NCBI RefSeq assembly: GCF_007595705.1
Contig: NZ_NISY01000010.1
Location: 124,001 to 188,000 of the forward strand
Origin: Streptomyces sp. SAJ15
Lineage (GTDB): Bacteria > Actinomycetota > Actinomycetes > Streptomycetales > Streptomycetaceae
Direction of reading: 5' to 3'
Length of the DNA stretch: 64,000 nt
Positions 24,879 to 33,598 of the stretch are shown in pieces. How positions within the stretch are numbered: position 1 is the first letter of the stretch; the number at the start of each line of letters is the position of its first letter. The notes under the pieces were generated by a model. The model was not told the origin of the DNA. It ran no database searches and worked only from the letters and a program-made list of their open reading frames with translations. Position numbers and translations under genes: made by a program.

Positions 24879-25192
24879 GGGCTTCTCGGGTGGGTGGTCG
24901 AGGGGAACCGTGGAAAGGAAGGAGGGGATCGGGAGGGTGAGGGAGGTGGGGGAGGCGTGAGGGAGGCGCGGGGAGCGATGAGCGAAGGGGGACAAGGAAG
25001 GTGAAGGGGTGTGAGATGAGCGAAAGGGGGAGAAGGGGTGTCGCCACCGTAACGGTGTAAGTCGGATGTCGGCTGATAGATGCGCAAAATTCACCCGGAA
25101 GACAGGGGTGTGTGGCACAGGGTGGACGTCGAGGCCCCTGTCGAGGTCGCCGCGACCCCCGGGCGCGCATCCCTTATGGGAGGGTTCATTCC
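24879..25192. other. Divergent intergenic region with a long purine-rich tract
   Basis: About 310 bp between the OHCU-like gene (minus) and the hexosaminidase gene (plus). From about 24885 to 25045 the plus strand is nearly all A and G in short repeats such as GGGAGG, GAGGG and AGGGGG, so the minus-strand leader is C/T-rich. Promoter and ribosome binding site of the hexosaminidase (GGGAGGG at about 25178) lie at the right end. Confidence 0.6.
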
Positions 25193-26821
25193 ATGAGGAT
25201 GCCGATCAGCATCTCCAGAGCCACGGCGGTGTGGAGCGGCGTGGCCGCGGTCGCCGTGCTGATCACCCTGATCGTCCTGTCCTGCCAGCGGGACACCGGA
25301 GCCCCCGCCGGCCCCCCGGTGTCGCTGCCGCCGGCCGTCTCCCCCTCCCCCTCGCCCTCCCCGTCCCCCTCGACCCGCACCCCGCTGCCGCCACCCGGCC
25401 CGGTCCCCGCCGCCATCCCCGCCCTGCGCTCGTACCGCACCGAGCCCGGCCACGGCTGGCTGCCGGGCAAGGACACCCGGGTGGTCGCCGATCCCAGGGG
25501 GCCGCTCGCCGACGAGGCGCGGCAGCTCGCCGAGGAGCTCGGCGGCCGCACCGCCGACGGCCCCGCCCGCCGGGGCGACCTGGAGTTGGCGCTCCGCCCC
25601 GACCAGGCCGGCGGCCCCGAGGCGTACACCCTGCGGGTGCACGACGGACGGGCCCGGATCACCGCCGCGGGTGAGGCAGGCGCCTTCTACGGCACCCGCA
25701 CCGTGCTGCAGGCCGCCCGCGCGGGCGCGCGCCTCCCCGACGGGGTGCTGGAGGACGCCCCCGACCGGCCGCAGCGCGGACTCATGCTCGACATCGCCCG
25801 CAAGCACTACTCCGCCGAGTGGATCGAGGCGCGGCTACGCGAGATGGCCGACCTCAAGCTCAACCAGCTCGCCCTGCACTTCTCCGACGACCAGGGTTTC
25901 CGCGTCCAGAGCGACAGTCACCCGGAGGTGGTCTCCGCGCAGCACCTCACCAAGGACGAGGTGCGGCGGATCCTGGCGCTGGCCGAGCGGCTGCACATCA
26001 CCGTCGTTCCCGAGATCGACTCGCCCGGCCACCTCGGCGCGGTGCTGCGCGCCCACCCCGAGCTCCAGCTGCGCAACGCCGCCGGGACGCCCGTCATGGG
26101 CGCCATCGACATCTCCAACCCCGCCTCGTCTCGCATGGTGGACGACCTGACCCGCGAATTCTCCGAGCTTTTCCCCGGGCGTCACTGGCACTTGGGCGGC
26201 GACGAGTACCGCGCGCTGATGTCCAGCGACCCCGAGGCGTCCTACCCGCAGCTGGCGGCCGCCGCCCGGCGCGCCTTCGGTCCCTCCGCGCGGGTGCGGG
26301 ACCTCGCCACCGACTGGTTGAACGACCGTGCGGCCGTCGCGCGCGAGCAGGGCAAACAGCCCAAAGCGTGGAACGACGGCTTCTTCCGCGGCGGTGTCGT
26401 GGCCCCGGACCCGGGCATTGAGGTGGAGTACTGGACCGGCAGGGAAATCGGGGCGCGGCCGCCGGTGGAGTATCTGCGGGCGGGGCAGAAGGTGGTCAAC
26501 CTCAACGATGAATACCTCTATTACGTACTCGGCGAGCCCAATGAGTTCCGCTATCCGACCGGGGAGCGCATCTATGCGGAATGGTCGCCGGCGGTGCTGC
26601 GCGGCACGACGCCGGTACCGGACGCCGGTCTCACCGGCGCGGACCGGGTGAAGGGCGGCAAGCTCGCGGTCTGGGGCGATCTGCCGAACGCGCAGACCCC
26701 CGAGCAGGTGGCGGCGGGAATCCGGATGCCGCTGCGGGCGCTGGCCCAGCGGCTGTGGGACCCGCGGCCGCCCGTGCTGAGCTGGGCGGAGTTCCAGGCG
26801 CTGGCGGACCGGGTGGACTGA
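25193..26821 (+). CDS. GH20 beta-N-acetylhexosaminidase, putative lipoprotein
   Basis: A 542-aa secreted glycoside hydrolase that removes terminal GlcNAc/GalNAc residues, for example from chitin oligomers or peptidoglycan fragments. The N-terminal hydrophobic segment ends VLSC, a near-lipobox, followed by a Pro/Ser-rich linker (~45-75). A GH20b-type beta domain and then the catalytic barrel follow: RGLMLDIARKHY, LHFSDDQGFR, and HLGGDEY with the Asp337-Glu338 catalytic pair. The C-terminus has AVWGDLPNAQTPEQV and ALAQRLWD, typical of the family. ATG 25193 is preceded by GGGAGGG, better than the upstream frame start at 25112. Confidence 0.92.
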   Translation: MRMPISISRATAVWSGVAAVAVLITLIVLSCQRDTGAPAGPPVSLPPAVSPSPSPSPSPSTRTPLPPPGPVPAAIPALRSYRTEPGHGWLPGKDTRVVADPRGPLADEARQLAEELGGRTADGPARRGDLELALRPDQAGGPEAYTLRVHDGRARITAAGEAGAFYGTRTVLQAARAGARLPDGVLEDAPDRPQRGLMLDIARKHYSAEWIEARLREMADLKLNQLALHFSDDQGFRVQSDSHPEVVSAQHLTKDEVRRILALAERLHITVVPEIDSPGHLGAVLRAHPELQLRNAAGTPVMGAIDISNPASSRMVDDLTREFSELFPGRHWHLGGDEYRALMSSDPEASYPQLAAAARRAFGPSARVRDLATDWLNDRAAVAREQGKQPKAWNDGFFRGGVVAPDPGIEVEYWTGREIGARPPVEYLRAGQKVVNLNDEYLYYVLGEPNEFRYPTGERIYAEWSPAVLRGTTPVPDAGLTGADRVKGGKLAVWGDLPNAQTPEQVAAGIRMPLRALAQRLWDPRPPVLSWAEFQALADRVD

Positions 26822-27171
26822 CCGGCCCCGTGGGAGATCGGTGGCGCGCGGCGGCGGAAAGGCGCGCCACGGCGGAAAAGGGGGCGCCCGGACCGGAAGA
26901 CATCCGGTGAATAGGCCGGGAACGGAGGGACGGCCGGGGCCGCCACCCCCCACAGGAGAGGCCCCGACCGTCGTCCGGTACGGGCCCGCGAGCGGGCCCG
27001 TATCTCTTACAGCGCCACGTGCCGCGATTTCGTCACACCCGGCGCCCGGCCCCGCTCTGGACTTGGCTGGGCAGATGCCCGTAACGTGCAGGTCCGCGCT
27101 TTGGGCGCGGTGTGTCGTTTATTCCTTCCGTGGACGAGGACCAAAGGCCACGGCTCAGGGGGATCTGGAAA
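26822..27171 (+). other. Intergenic region after the hexosaminidase
   Basis: About 350 bp with no supported gene. It contains the terminator at 26979-27002 and, beyond it, the expected promoter and leader of the DUF4328 gene. Nothing else is recognised. Confidence 0.5.
26979..27002 (+). terminator. Perfect hairpin terminator
   Basis: An 11-bp perfect stem TACGGGCCCGC / GCGGGCCCGTA with a 2-nt gap, followed by TCTCTTA. It lies about 160 nt after the hexosaminidase stop. Confidence 0.75.
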
Positions 27172-28236
27172 ATGTATTCGTGTGGGAACTGCCGCGCTGT
27201 CGCTGTCGGCCCCGACGGGCGATGTGCCGCCTGTGGGACGTATCAGCAGTCACAGCAGCCGCAGGCGACCATGCCCGCAGCCCCACCCACCCCGTACGCC
27301 CCGTACCCGGCCGCGCCGGCCGTGGGAATGCCGGCCGGTGGCGTGGACCTGCGGCGCGGGCTGGCCACCGCGCTGACCGTGATGTTCTCCGTGATGATCC
27401 CCGCGCTGGTCCTGGTGCTCATAGGCGAGGGCGGTCAGCACCAGGTGGCCTCCGACTTCCTGGACAACCCGTTCAGCGTCACGCAGGAGGAGATCGACGA
27501 CGCGGATGACTTCGCCCTCGGGGCGTCGTTCATCTATGGGCTGATCGGGCTCACCGTGGCGATCCTGTGGGCGATCTGGTTCCGCAGGCTGCGGCTGAAC
27601 GCCGAGGTGTTCGCGCCGGGCACGCACCGGTTCGGCAGCGGCTGGGCCGCCGGCTCCTGGTTCACCCCGGTCGTCAACCTGTGGTTCCCCAAGCAGATCG
27701 CCAACGACATCTGGCGCGCCAGCTCCCCGCAGGGGCCGCAGCAGGTACGGCGCGGCCTGCTCAACGGCTGGTGGGTGACGTTCATGGTCGCCATGGCCGT
27801 CAACCTCATCAGCAACGTCCAGTACACGGTCAACGACCGGAAGCTGGAGGACTTGCAGGAAGACGCCAAGCGCGGCAAGTTCGTCAACCAGGACGACGCC
27901 ATGGACGCGATGGAAGGCATCAAGAACTCCCTCGGCGTCAACATGTTCTCGACGGTCATCCTGATCGCCGCCGCCATCCTCGGACTGCTGCTGGTCCGGC
28001 AGATCACCGCGATGCAGGAGCAGCGTGCCGCGCTGCCGCCGCAGGCCGGCGTGGGCTACGGCATGGCCGGCGTGGCCCCTTACGGCCCGGCGGGTGCCGC
28101 GCCCTACGGCGCCGCCCCGTACGGCGCGCCCACGCCGCCCGCCGCCCCGTACGGTGCGCCGACGCAGCCCGGCGCCGCCCCCGCACCCCAGCCCGGGCCG
28201 TACCCGCCGTACGGTCCCGGCCCGACCGGAACCTGA
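27172..28236 (+). CDS. DUF4328 membrane protein with zinc-ribbon N-terminus
   Basis: A 354-aa protein. It begins with a small zinc ribbon (CGNC ... CAAC, residues 4-21), then Gln/Pro-rich sequence, then a four-span membrane region typical of DUF4328 (spans near 62-85, 120-140, 200-220 and 265-285; GSGWAAGSWFTPVVNLWFPK and QIANDIWRAS are characteristic). The last ~70 residues are Gly/Pro/Tyr/Ala repeats (APYGAAPYGA type). The function is unknown; the family is common in Streptomyces. ATG 27172 is chosen because it begins directly at the first Cys of the ribbon. Confidence 0.8.
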   Translation: MYSCGNCRAVAVGPDGRCAACGTYQQSQQPQATMPAAPPTPYAPYPAAPAVGMPAGGVDLRRGLATALTVMFSVMIPALVLVLIGEGGQHQVASDFLDNPFSVTQEEIDDADDFALGASFIYGLIGLTVAILWAIWFRRLRLNAEVFAPGTHRFGSGWAAGSWFTPVVNLWFPKQIANDIWRASSPQGPQQVRRGLLNGWWVTFMVAMAVNLISNVQYTVNDRKLEDLQEDAKRGKFVNQDDAMDAMEGIKNSLGVNMFSTVILIAAAILGLLLVRQITAMQEQRAALPPQAGVGYGMAGVAPYGPAGAAPYGAAPYGAPTPPAAPYGAPTQPGAAPAPQPGPYPPYGPGPTGT

Positions 28237-28312
28237 TCGCGGGAGGCACGGCATCGGCGCAACCATCGGCATCGCTGGACCTCAGTTTCTCCGAGTGGAG
28301 CGGGAAGAGAGC

Positions 28313-28978
28313 GTGCAGGGGGACGACGCGGAACTGACCGCCGCGGTGCGCGCGGCGCAGAACGGGGACGAGACGGCGTTCCGTACGGTGTACCGGTCGG
28401 TACACCCGCGCCTGCTCGGGTATGTGAGAACGCTGGTCGGCGACGCGGACGCGGAGGACATCACCTCCGAGGCGTGGCTTCAGATAGCCCGCGACCTGGA
28501 CCGGTTCAGCGGCACCGCGGACCGGTTCCGCGGCTGGGCGGCCCGGATAGCCCGCAACCGGGCGCTGGACCACATCCGGATGCGCGGCCGCCGCCCCCTC
28601 ATCGGCGGCGACGAGAGCGAGCTCGAGGGCTGGGCCGCGGAGGCCGACACGGCCGGTGAGGCGCTGGAGGCGCTGGGCACCGACCGCACCTTCGGCCTCA
28701 TCGCCCAACTGCCCCAGGACCAGGCCGAGGCCGTGGTGCTGCGGGTGGTGGTCGGGCTCGACGCCAAGAGCGCCGCCGAGGTGCTCGGCAAGCGACCGGG
28801 CGCGGTGCGCACCGCCGCCCATCGCGGTCTGCGCCGCCTCGCCGATCTGCTGGGCGGCCCGTCCGGAGGCGAATCCACGGTGCTGGACGGGGTGCCCGCC
28901 CAGCGTGAGTCACGCGGCGGGCCGGCCCGTTCGGCCGGTGTGACGGATTCGCGCGCGCGGACGCAGAAGGACATGTGA
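28313..28978 (+). CDS. ECF-type RNA polymerase sigma factor
   Basis: A ~221-aa extracytoplasmic-function sigma factor. Region 2 is visible as FRTVYRSVHPRLLGYVRTLVG with DAEDITSEAWLQIARDL and RGWAARIARNRALDHIR. Region 4 follows as LPQDQAEAVVLRVVVGLDAK ... VLGKRPGAVRTAAHRGLRRL. The last ~40 residues are a disordered tail. The start is probably GTG 28313; GTG 28295 is another option. The stop overlaps the start of the next gene (TGATG), which often holds the regulator of the sigma factor. Confidence 0.88.
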   Translation: MQGDDAELTAAVRAAQNGDETAFRTVYRSVHPRLLGYVRTLVGDADAEDITSEAWLQIARDLDRFSGTADRFRGWAARIARNRALDHIRMRGRRPLIGGDESELEGWAAEADTAGEALEALGTDRTFGLIAQLPQDQAEAVVLRVVVGLDAKSAAEVLGKRPGAVRTAAHRGLRRLADLLGGPSGGESTVLDGVPAQRESRGGPARSAGVTDSRARTQKDM

Positions 28979-30087
28979 TGGGCGACGACCACCGCTACAG
29001 CTGGCTGGATGAGGATGCCGTGGAGCGGTTGCTTCGTGGCGAGCCCGTCGAGACCTACCGGTCCGTCGGCGCCAGGGACGACCAGTCACGCATGGAAGCG
29101 GAACGTCTGGCCGCCGTCCTCGACGTCGTCGCCACCCCCGCCCCGCCATCCGGTGATCGGCCGCTGCCCGGGGAGGACGCCGCCGTGGCCGCCTTCCGGG
29201 CGGGTCGGGAGCGTGCCGCCCGCGCCTGCTCGGGTGGCTCCGCGCCCTCCCGGTTGCGCCGTCCGCTGCGCGCCGGAATGGTCGCGGCGCTGGCGGGATG
29301 TGCCTTCGGCGGGATGGCCGTGGCTGCCGCCGCCGGGGTGCTGCCCACCCCCTTCCACCAGAGCGGCGACGAGTCGCGGCCCGGTTCCGCGGTGTCCGCG
29401 GCCGGGTCCGGGGCCGGCACCACGGCGGAGCCCCGACTGTCGGAAGACGGCTCGACAACGTCGTCAACGCCCTCCGGGGACGGGTCGCCCGGCGATCCCG
29501 ACGCCGCGCGCCCGACCGGGCCGAAGACCTCCCGCCCCTTCGTCGACGGTCGCTGGGAGGACGAGGCCCGGGACCCGGAGACCGGACGCCCGTCGCGCCC
29601 GCGCGACGAGGGCCGGGAGCAGCGGGGCCGGGGCGAGAAGCACTGGGCCCTGGTGATCTGCCGGACGTATCTGGCCGCCGAGGACGGCGACGCCGCGCGG
29701 GTGGACCCCGAGGCGATACGCCGGCTGGAGCGGGCCGCGGGCGGCCCCGAGGCCGTCCGGGCCTACTGCGAGCAGGTCGTGACGCGGAACGGGGGCACCG
29801 ACGACGGCCGTGGCGGCGGATCGAACGACGGCTCCGGCGACGGCGGCCGCTCCGGCGGCGACCACGGCGGCTCCGACGGCGACGACGACGGCAGCCGCGG
29901 TGGCGGGGACGACGGACCGGGCACCGACGGCGGCGGCGACCCCGCGCCCGGCCCCGTGCCCACCAGCACCCAGGGCCCCGGCACCCCGCCCCCACCGCCG
30001 CCTCCGCCCGCCCCCACCGGCGGCCCGACGCCCGCCCCGAGTGACGCGCCCAGCGGCTCCGGCGCGCCCGAGCCGACCGAGGTGTGA
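28978..30087 (+). CDS. Sigma-linked single-span membrane protein, possible anti-sigma
   Basis: A 369-aa protein co-translated with the sigma factor. The N-terminal ~95 residues are cytoplasmic and charged (YSWLDEDAVERLLRGEPVE, QSRMEAERLAAVLDVV), a single span follows (~100-122), then a long outside region with a short ordered part (~215-265, KHWALVICRTYLAAEDG) and disordered Gly/Asp- and Pro-rich tails. It lacks the HxxxCxxC zinc anti-sigma motif and a typical anti-sigma domain I can name. Position and topology suggest it controls the sigma factor, which is inference. ATG 28978 overlaps the sigma stop; GTG 28975 is possible. Confidence 0.65.
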   Translation: MGDDHRYSWLDEDAVERLLRGEPVETYRSVGARDDQSRMEAERLAAVLDVVATPAPPSGDRPLPGEDAAVAAFRAGRERAARACSGGSAPSRLRRPLRAGMVAALAGCAFGGMAVAAAAGVLPTPFHQSGDESRPGSAVSAAGSGAGTTAEPRLSEDGSTTSSTPSGDGSPGDPDAARPTGPKTSRPFVDGRWEDEARDPETGRPSRPRDEGREQRGRGEKHWALVICRTYLAAEDGDAARVDPEAIRRLERAAGGPEAVRAYCEQVVTRNGGTDDGRGGGSNDGSGDGGRSGGDHGGSDGDDDGSRGGGDDGPGTDGGGDPAPGPVPTSTQGPGTPPPPPPPPAPTGGPTPAPSDAPSGSGAPEPTEV

Positions 30088-30185
30088 CGTTTTCCGCGGC
30101 GGTGACGCTGTAGAAAGTAGGGCCGACTGGTCATCGGCCGCGTTGGAGCCGGGGTCCCCCCCGTACCTACGGCTCCGCGCACCCT

Positions 30186-30224
30186 GGCGCGGGCGGGGCA
30201 CGTTCCCCCGGCCCCGCCCGCGCC
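30186..30224. terminator. Bidirectional hairpin between convergent genes
   Basis: A 14-bp perfect stem GGCGCGGGCGGGGC / GCCCCGCCCGCGCC (30186-30199, 30211-30224) with an 11-nt loop lies between the sigma-linked gene and the L,D-transpeptidase end. Confidence 0.7.
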
Positions 30225-30248
30225 GTAAAGTCCGCCCCTCCGGCGGCT

Positions 30249-31181
30249 CTACCTGTAGATCACGACCTTGTCGCCGACGCGGACCTGCTCGAAGACCGCG
30301 GCGATCGTCTTCTTGTCCCGGACGTTGACACAGCCGTGCGAGGCCCCGCCGTAGCCGCGGGCCGCGAAGTCCGCCGAGTAGTGCACCGCCTGGCCGCCGC
30401 TGAAGAACAGCGCGTACGGCATCGGTGTGTCGTAGAGCGTCGACACATGGTCGCGGCTCTTGAAGTTCACCTGGAAGGCGCCCTCCCGGGTCGGGGTGTA
30501 CTGCGAGCCGAAGCGCACATCCACCGCCGCGACCACCTTCCCGTTCACCATCCACGCCAGCGTGCGGCTGGTCTTGCTGACGCACAGCGCGCGCCCGGTC
30601 AGACAGCGCCGGTCCGGCGCGGCGAGCGGCCGGCTGGTGGTCGGGCGCAGCTCCAGCCGCGAGGGGCGCCTGGTGTCGGCGCGCAGCGTGGACCAGGTGC
30701 TCCGGTCCACGCCGCCGCTGACGGGCAGTGCCCGGGAGCGCTGGTAGGAGCCGACCGAGGCGGTGGTGACCGGGCCGTAGAAGCCGGTCGGGTTGCGGTC
30801 GAAGAGCCCCAGTTGGCGCAGTCGGGCCTGGAGCTCGCGCACCCGCTCGCCGCGGCTTCCGGGCGCGATCACCGGCTGGGCGGCGGGCGGCGTGGGCCGC
30901 GCGGTGGTCGGGCGCGGGACGGGGGTCCGGGACGTCGGGGACCCGCCGGCCGTCGGCTCCGCCGTCACCGGGGGCGAGGGAGTGGGTGGCGGCGACGGCC
31001 GTGCGGGGGCCGTCCCCGACGGGGCGCCGGTCGTGCCGGCGGCCGCCGCGACCCGCTCCCGTTGCTCCCGCTGCTGCTGCTGCTCGCGCTCCGCGACGGT
31101 GGTCTTGCAGCCCGCCGCCAGCGCCACGACCGCCGCGGCCGCGCAGAACCGGCTTAAGCCGGAGACCGATGTTCGACGCAT
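30249..31181 (-). CDS. L,D-transpeptidase lipoprotein with peptidoglycan-binding domain
   Basis: A 310-aa lipoprotein that should form 3-3 cross-links in peptidoglycan or attach ligands to it. It has a lipobox (LAAGC, residues ~21-25), a Gln/Glu-rich helix and a long Pro/Thr-rich linker (~50-100). Then come a PG_binding_1-type repeat (SRGERVRELQARLRQLGLF ... GFYGPVT) and a YkuD catalytic domain with SHGCVNV: His282, Cys284, Asn286. ATG 31181 begins the signal peptide. The same frame stays open to 33116 antisense to the mutase gene, which is not coding. Confidence 0.92.
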   Translation of the reverse strand: MRRTSVSGLSRFCAAAAVVALAAGCKTTVAEREQQQQREQRERVAAAAGTTGAPSGTAPARPSPPPTPSPPVTAEPTAGGSPTSRTPVPRPTTARPTPPAAQPVIAPGSRGERVRELQARLRQLGLFDRNPTGFYGPVTTASVGSYQRSRALPVSGGVDRSTWSTLRADTRRPSRLELRPTTSRPLAAPDRRCLTGRALCVSKTSRTLAWMVNGKVVAAVDVRFGSQYTPTREGAFQVNFKSRDHVSTLYDTPMPYALFFSGGQAVHYSADFAARGYGGASHGCVNVRDKKTIAAVFEQVRVGDKVVIYR

Positions 31182-31295
31182 GGTGTACCCCCCACCTTTC
31201 TCCCGAGGTTCAAGAATGCCCGAAGCTGCCCGTCCGCGAACATCGGCGCATGCTGTGAGGGAGAGGACACCACTCGTTACGGGAGGCGGGCATCC

Positions 31296-32885
31296 ATGGC
31301 GCGCGTGTCGGAGTCGGGGCTGCCCATCGAGCCGGTCTACGAGCCCGAGGCGCTGGGCGCCTGGGACCCGGCCACCGCACTGGGCGAGCCCGGCGGCTAC
31401 CCCTTCACCCGGGGGGTGTACCCGACGATGTACACCGGCCGCCCCTGGACGATGCGGCAGTACGCGGGCTTCGGCACCGCCGCCGAGTCCAACGCCCGCT
31501 ACCGGCAGCTGATCGAGCACGGCACCACCGGCCTCTCGGTCGCCTTCGACCTGCCGACCCAGATGGGCTATGACTCCGACGCCGAACTCGCGCACGGCGA
31601 GGTCGGCAAGGTGGGGGTGGCCGTCGACTCGATCGACGACATGCGGCTGCTGTTCGCCGGCATCCCGCTGGACGAGGTCTCCACCTCGATGACGATCAAC
31701 GCCCCCGCGGCGCTGCTCCTGCTGCTGTACGAACTGGTCGCCGAGGAGCAGGGCGTGGCGGCCGACCAGCTCACCGGCACCCTCCAGAACGACGTCCTGA
31801 AGGAGTACATCGCCCGTGGGACCTACATCTTCCCGCCGGGCCCCTCGCTGCGGCTGACCGCCGACATCTTCCAGTACTGCAAGGCCGAGATGCCGCGGTG
31901 GAACACCATCTCCATCTCCGGCTACCACATGGCCGAGGCCGGCGCCTCGCCCGCACAGGAGATCGCCTTCACCCTGGCCAACGGCGTCGAGTACGTCCGC
32001 ACGGCCATCGAGGCGGGGATGTACGTGGACGAGTTCGCGCCCCGACTCTCCTTCTTCTTCGTCGCCCGCACCACCCTTCTGGAGGAGGTGGCCAAGTTCC
32101 GCGCCGCCCGCCGGCTGTGGGCCCGCGTCATGCGCGAGGAGTTCGGCGCCCGCAACCCGCGCTCGCAGATGCTGCGCTTCCACACCCAGACCGCCGGGGT
32201 CCAGCTCACCGCCCAGCAGCCCCAGGTCAACCTGGTCCGGGTGGCGGTGCAGGCGCTGGCCGCGGTCCTCGGCGGCACCCAGTCGCTGCACACCAACGCC
32301 TTCGACGAGGCCATCGCGCTGCCCACCGAGAACTCCGCCCGCCTCGCGCTGCGCACCCAGCAGGTGCTGGCCCACGAGACGGATGTGACGGCCACCGTCG
32401 ACCCCTTCGCCGGGTCCTACGCCATCGAGGCGATGACCGACGACATCGAGACGGCGGCGGCCGAGCTGATGCAGGAGGTGGAGGGGTTCGGCGGGGCCGT
32501 GGCCGCCATCGAACGGGGCTTCCAGAAGGACGAGATCGAACGGAACGCCTACCGCATCGCCCGCGAGACCGAGGAGGGGCAGCGGGTCGTCGTCGGCGTC
32601 AACCGCTTCCAGACCGCCGAGGAGGAGCCGTACGAACCGCTCCGCGTGGACCCGGCGATCGAGGCCCAGCAGGTCGAACGGCTGGAACGGCTGCGCGCCG
32701 ACCGCGACGCCGGCGCGGTGCGGGCCGCCCTGGAGGCGCTGAAGAAGACCGCCGAGAGGGAGGCCGGCCACGGCAACGTGCTCTACCCGATGAAGCGGGC
32801 GCTGGCCGCGCGCGCCACCGTCGGCGAGGTCTGCGGTGCGCTGCGGGAGATCTGGGGTACATACGACGCGACGACCGCGTTCTGA
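31296..32885 (+). CDS. Methylmalonyl-CoA mutase-type large subunit without B12 domain
   Basis: A 529-aa B12-dependent acyl-CoA mutase substrate domain. The fingerprint runs from TMYTGRPWTMRQYAGFG through FDLPTQMGYDSD, MTINAPAA, GTYIFPPGPS, SISGYHMAEAGA and GGTQSLHTNAFDEA. Tyr56 (RQYAG) and Arg174 (IARGTYIF) match the pair that binds the methylmalonyl carboxylate, whereas isobutyryl-CoA mutases have Phe and Gln; the substrate is therefore more likely methylmalonyl- than isobutyryl-CoA. The chain stops before any cobalamin domain, so a separate small subunit is needed and is not in this window. ATG 31296 lies in a GGAGGCGGGC context. Confidence 0.88.
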   Translation: MARVSESGLPIEPVYEPEALGAWDPATALGEPGGYPFTRGVYPTMYTGRPWTMRQYAGFGTAAESNARYRQLIEHGTTGLSVAFDLPTQMGYDSDAELAHGEVGKVGVAVDSIDDMRLLFAGIPLDEVSTSMTINAPAALLLLLYELVAEEQGVAADQLTGTLQNDVLKEYIARGTYIFPPGPSLRLTADIFQYCKAEMPRWNTISISGYHMAEAGASPAQEIAFTLANGVEYVRTAIEAGMYVDEFAPRLSFFFVARTTLLEEVAKFRAARRLWARVMREEFGARNPRSQMLRFHTQTAGVQLTAQQPQVNLVRVAVQALAAVLGGTQSLHTNAFDEAIALPTENSARLALRTQQVLAHETDVTATVDPFAGSYAIEAMTDDIETAAAELMQEVEGFGGAVAAIERGFQKDEIERNAYRIARETEEGQRVVVGVNRFQTAEEEPYEPLRVDPAIEAQQVERLERLRADRDAGAVRAALEALKKTAEREAGHGNVLYPMKRALAARATVGEVCGALREIWGTYDATTAF

Positions 32886-32911
32886 GCGGTCCGAGGCGTT
32901 GGGGGGACGAG

Positions 32912-33532
32912 GTGCGCACACGGATCGGTGCGGCGGCGATACCGGTCGCGTTGCTGCTGGCGGGGGCGGCGCTGACGGGCTGCGAGGACGACGAGGGCGG
33001 GGGCGAGCCCTCGGCGCCCCTCCCGGGCGACCGGGCGTCGGCGACCTCACGGCCGGCCGACCGGCCGAGCGGGGACCCGTCGGGGGCGAGCACCCCACGC
33101 CCGGTGCGCGGCGCACCCCTGCGCTTCCTGCCGGTCGAGCGGGAGGCCCCCGGGGCCTGCCGCGGCGCCTCGCCGACCTCCTTCACCGAGCGGAGCGACA
33201 CCGCGGGCACCAGCTGCCTGACCGTCACGCCCCGCGAGAGCGACGGCATGACGATCACCGGGACCGCGGCCGCGAAGGCGTCGTTCGACGAGTACGGCTC
33301 CGGCTGGATCGTGACCGTCACACTGACCGACACCGACGCCCGGCGCTTCGGGGAGCTCAGCGAGCGGCTGGCGACCCGTACGCCGCCGACCAACCGCGTC
33401 GCCATGATCCGCGACGGCCGGCTGCTGTCGGCCCCCGCCGTCACCACCGCCATCACCGGCGGCAAGGTCCAGATCTCGGGGAGCTTCACCCAGGACACGG
33501 CCCGGCGGCTGGCCGAGGACCTCGGCGGCTGA
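32912..33532 (+). CDS. Lipoprotein with SecD P1-head-like domain
   Basis: A 206-aa lipoprotein: signal peptide and lipobox LTGC (Cys at residue ~24), a disordered linker (~27-75), then a SecDF P1 head-like domain (~115-206). The head shows the family's TVTLTDTDARRFGELSERLA, AMIRDGRLLSAPAVTTAI and GKVQISGSFTQDTARRLA pattern. It has none of the SecD membrane spans, so it is not a working translocase subunit; it may bind secreted proteins on the outer face. Start GTG 32912 follows GGGGGGACGAG. It lies 26 nt after the mutase gene. Confidence 0.78.
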   Translation: MRTRIGAAAIPVALLLAGAALTGCEDDEGGGEPSAPLPGDRASATSRPADRPSGDPSGASTPRPVRGAPLRFLPVEREAPGACRGASPTSFTERSDTAGTSCLTVTPRESDGMTITGTAAAKASFDEYGSGWIVTVTLTDTDARRFGELSERLATRTPPTNRVAMIRDGRLLSAPAVTTAITGGKVQISGSFTQDTARRLAEDLGG

Positions 33533-33598
33533 GGCGGCGGCGCCGGACGGAGGGGTGAGCCCGGGCCGGGCGGCCGGCGGCTGGGCGACACTGGTCCC

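Noticed and set aside
31182..33116. Upstream extension of the L,D-transpeptidase frame to 955 aa
   Set aside because: The extension lies antisense to the mutase gene; the real protein starts with its signal peptide at 31181.
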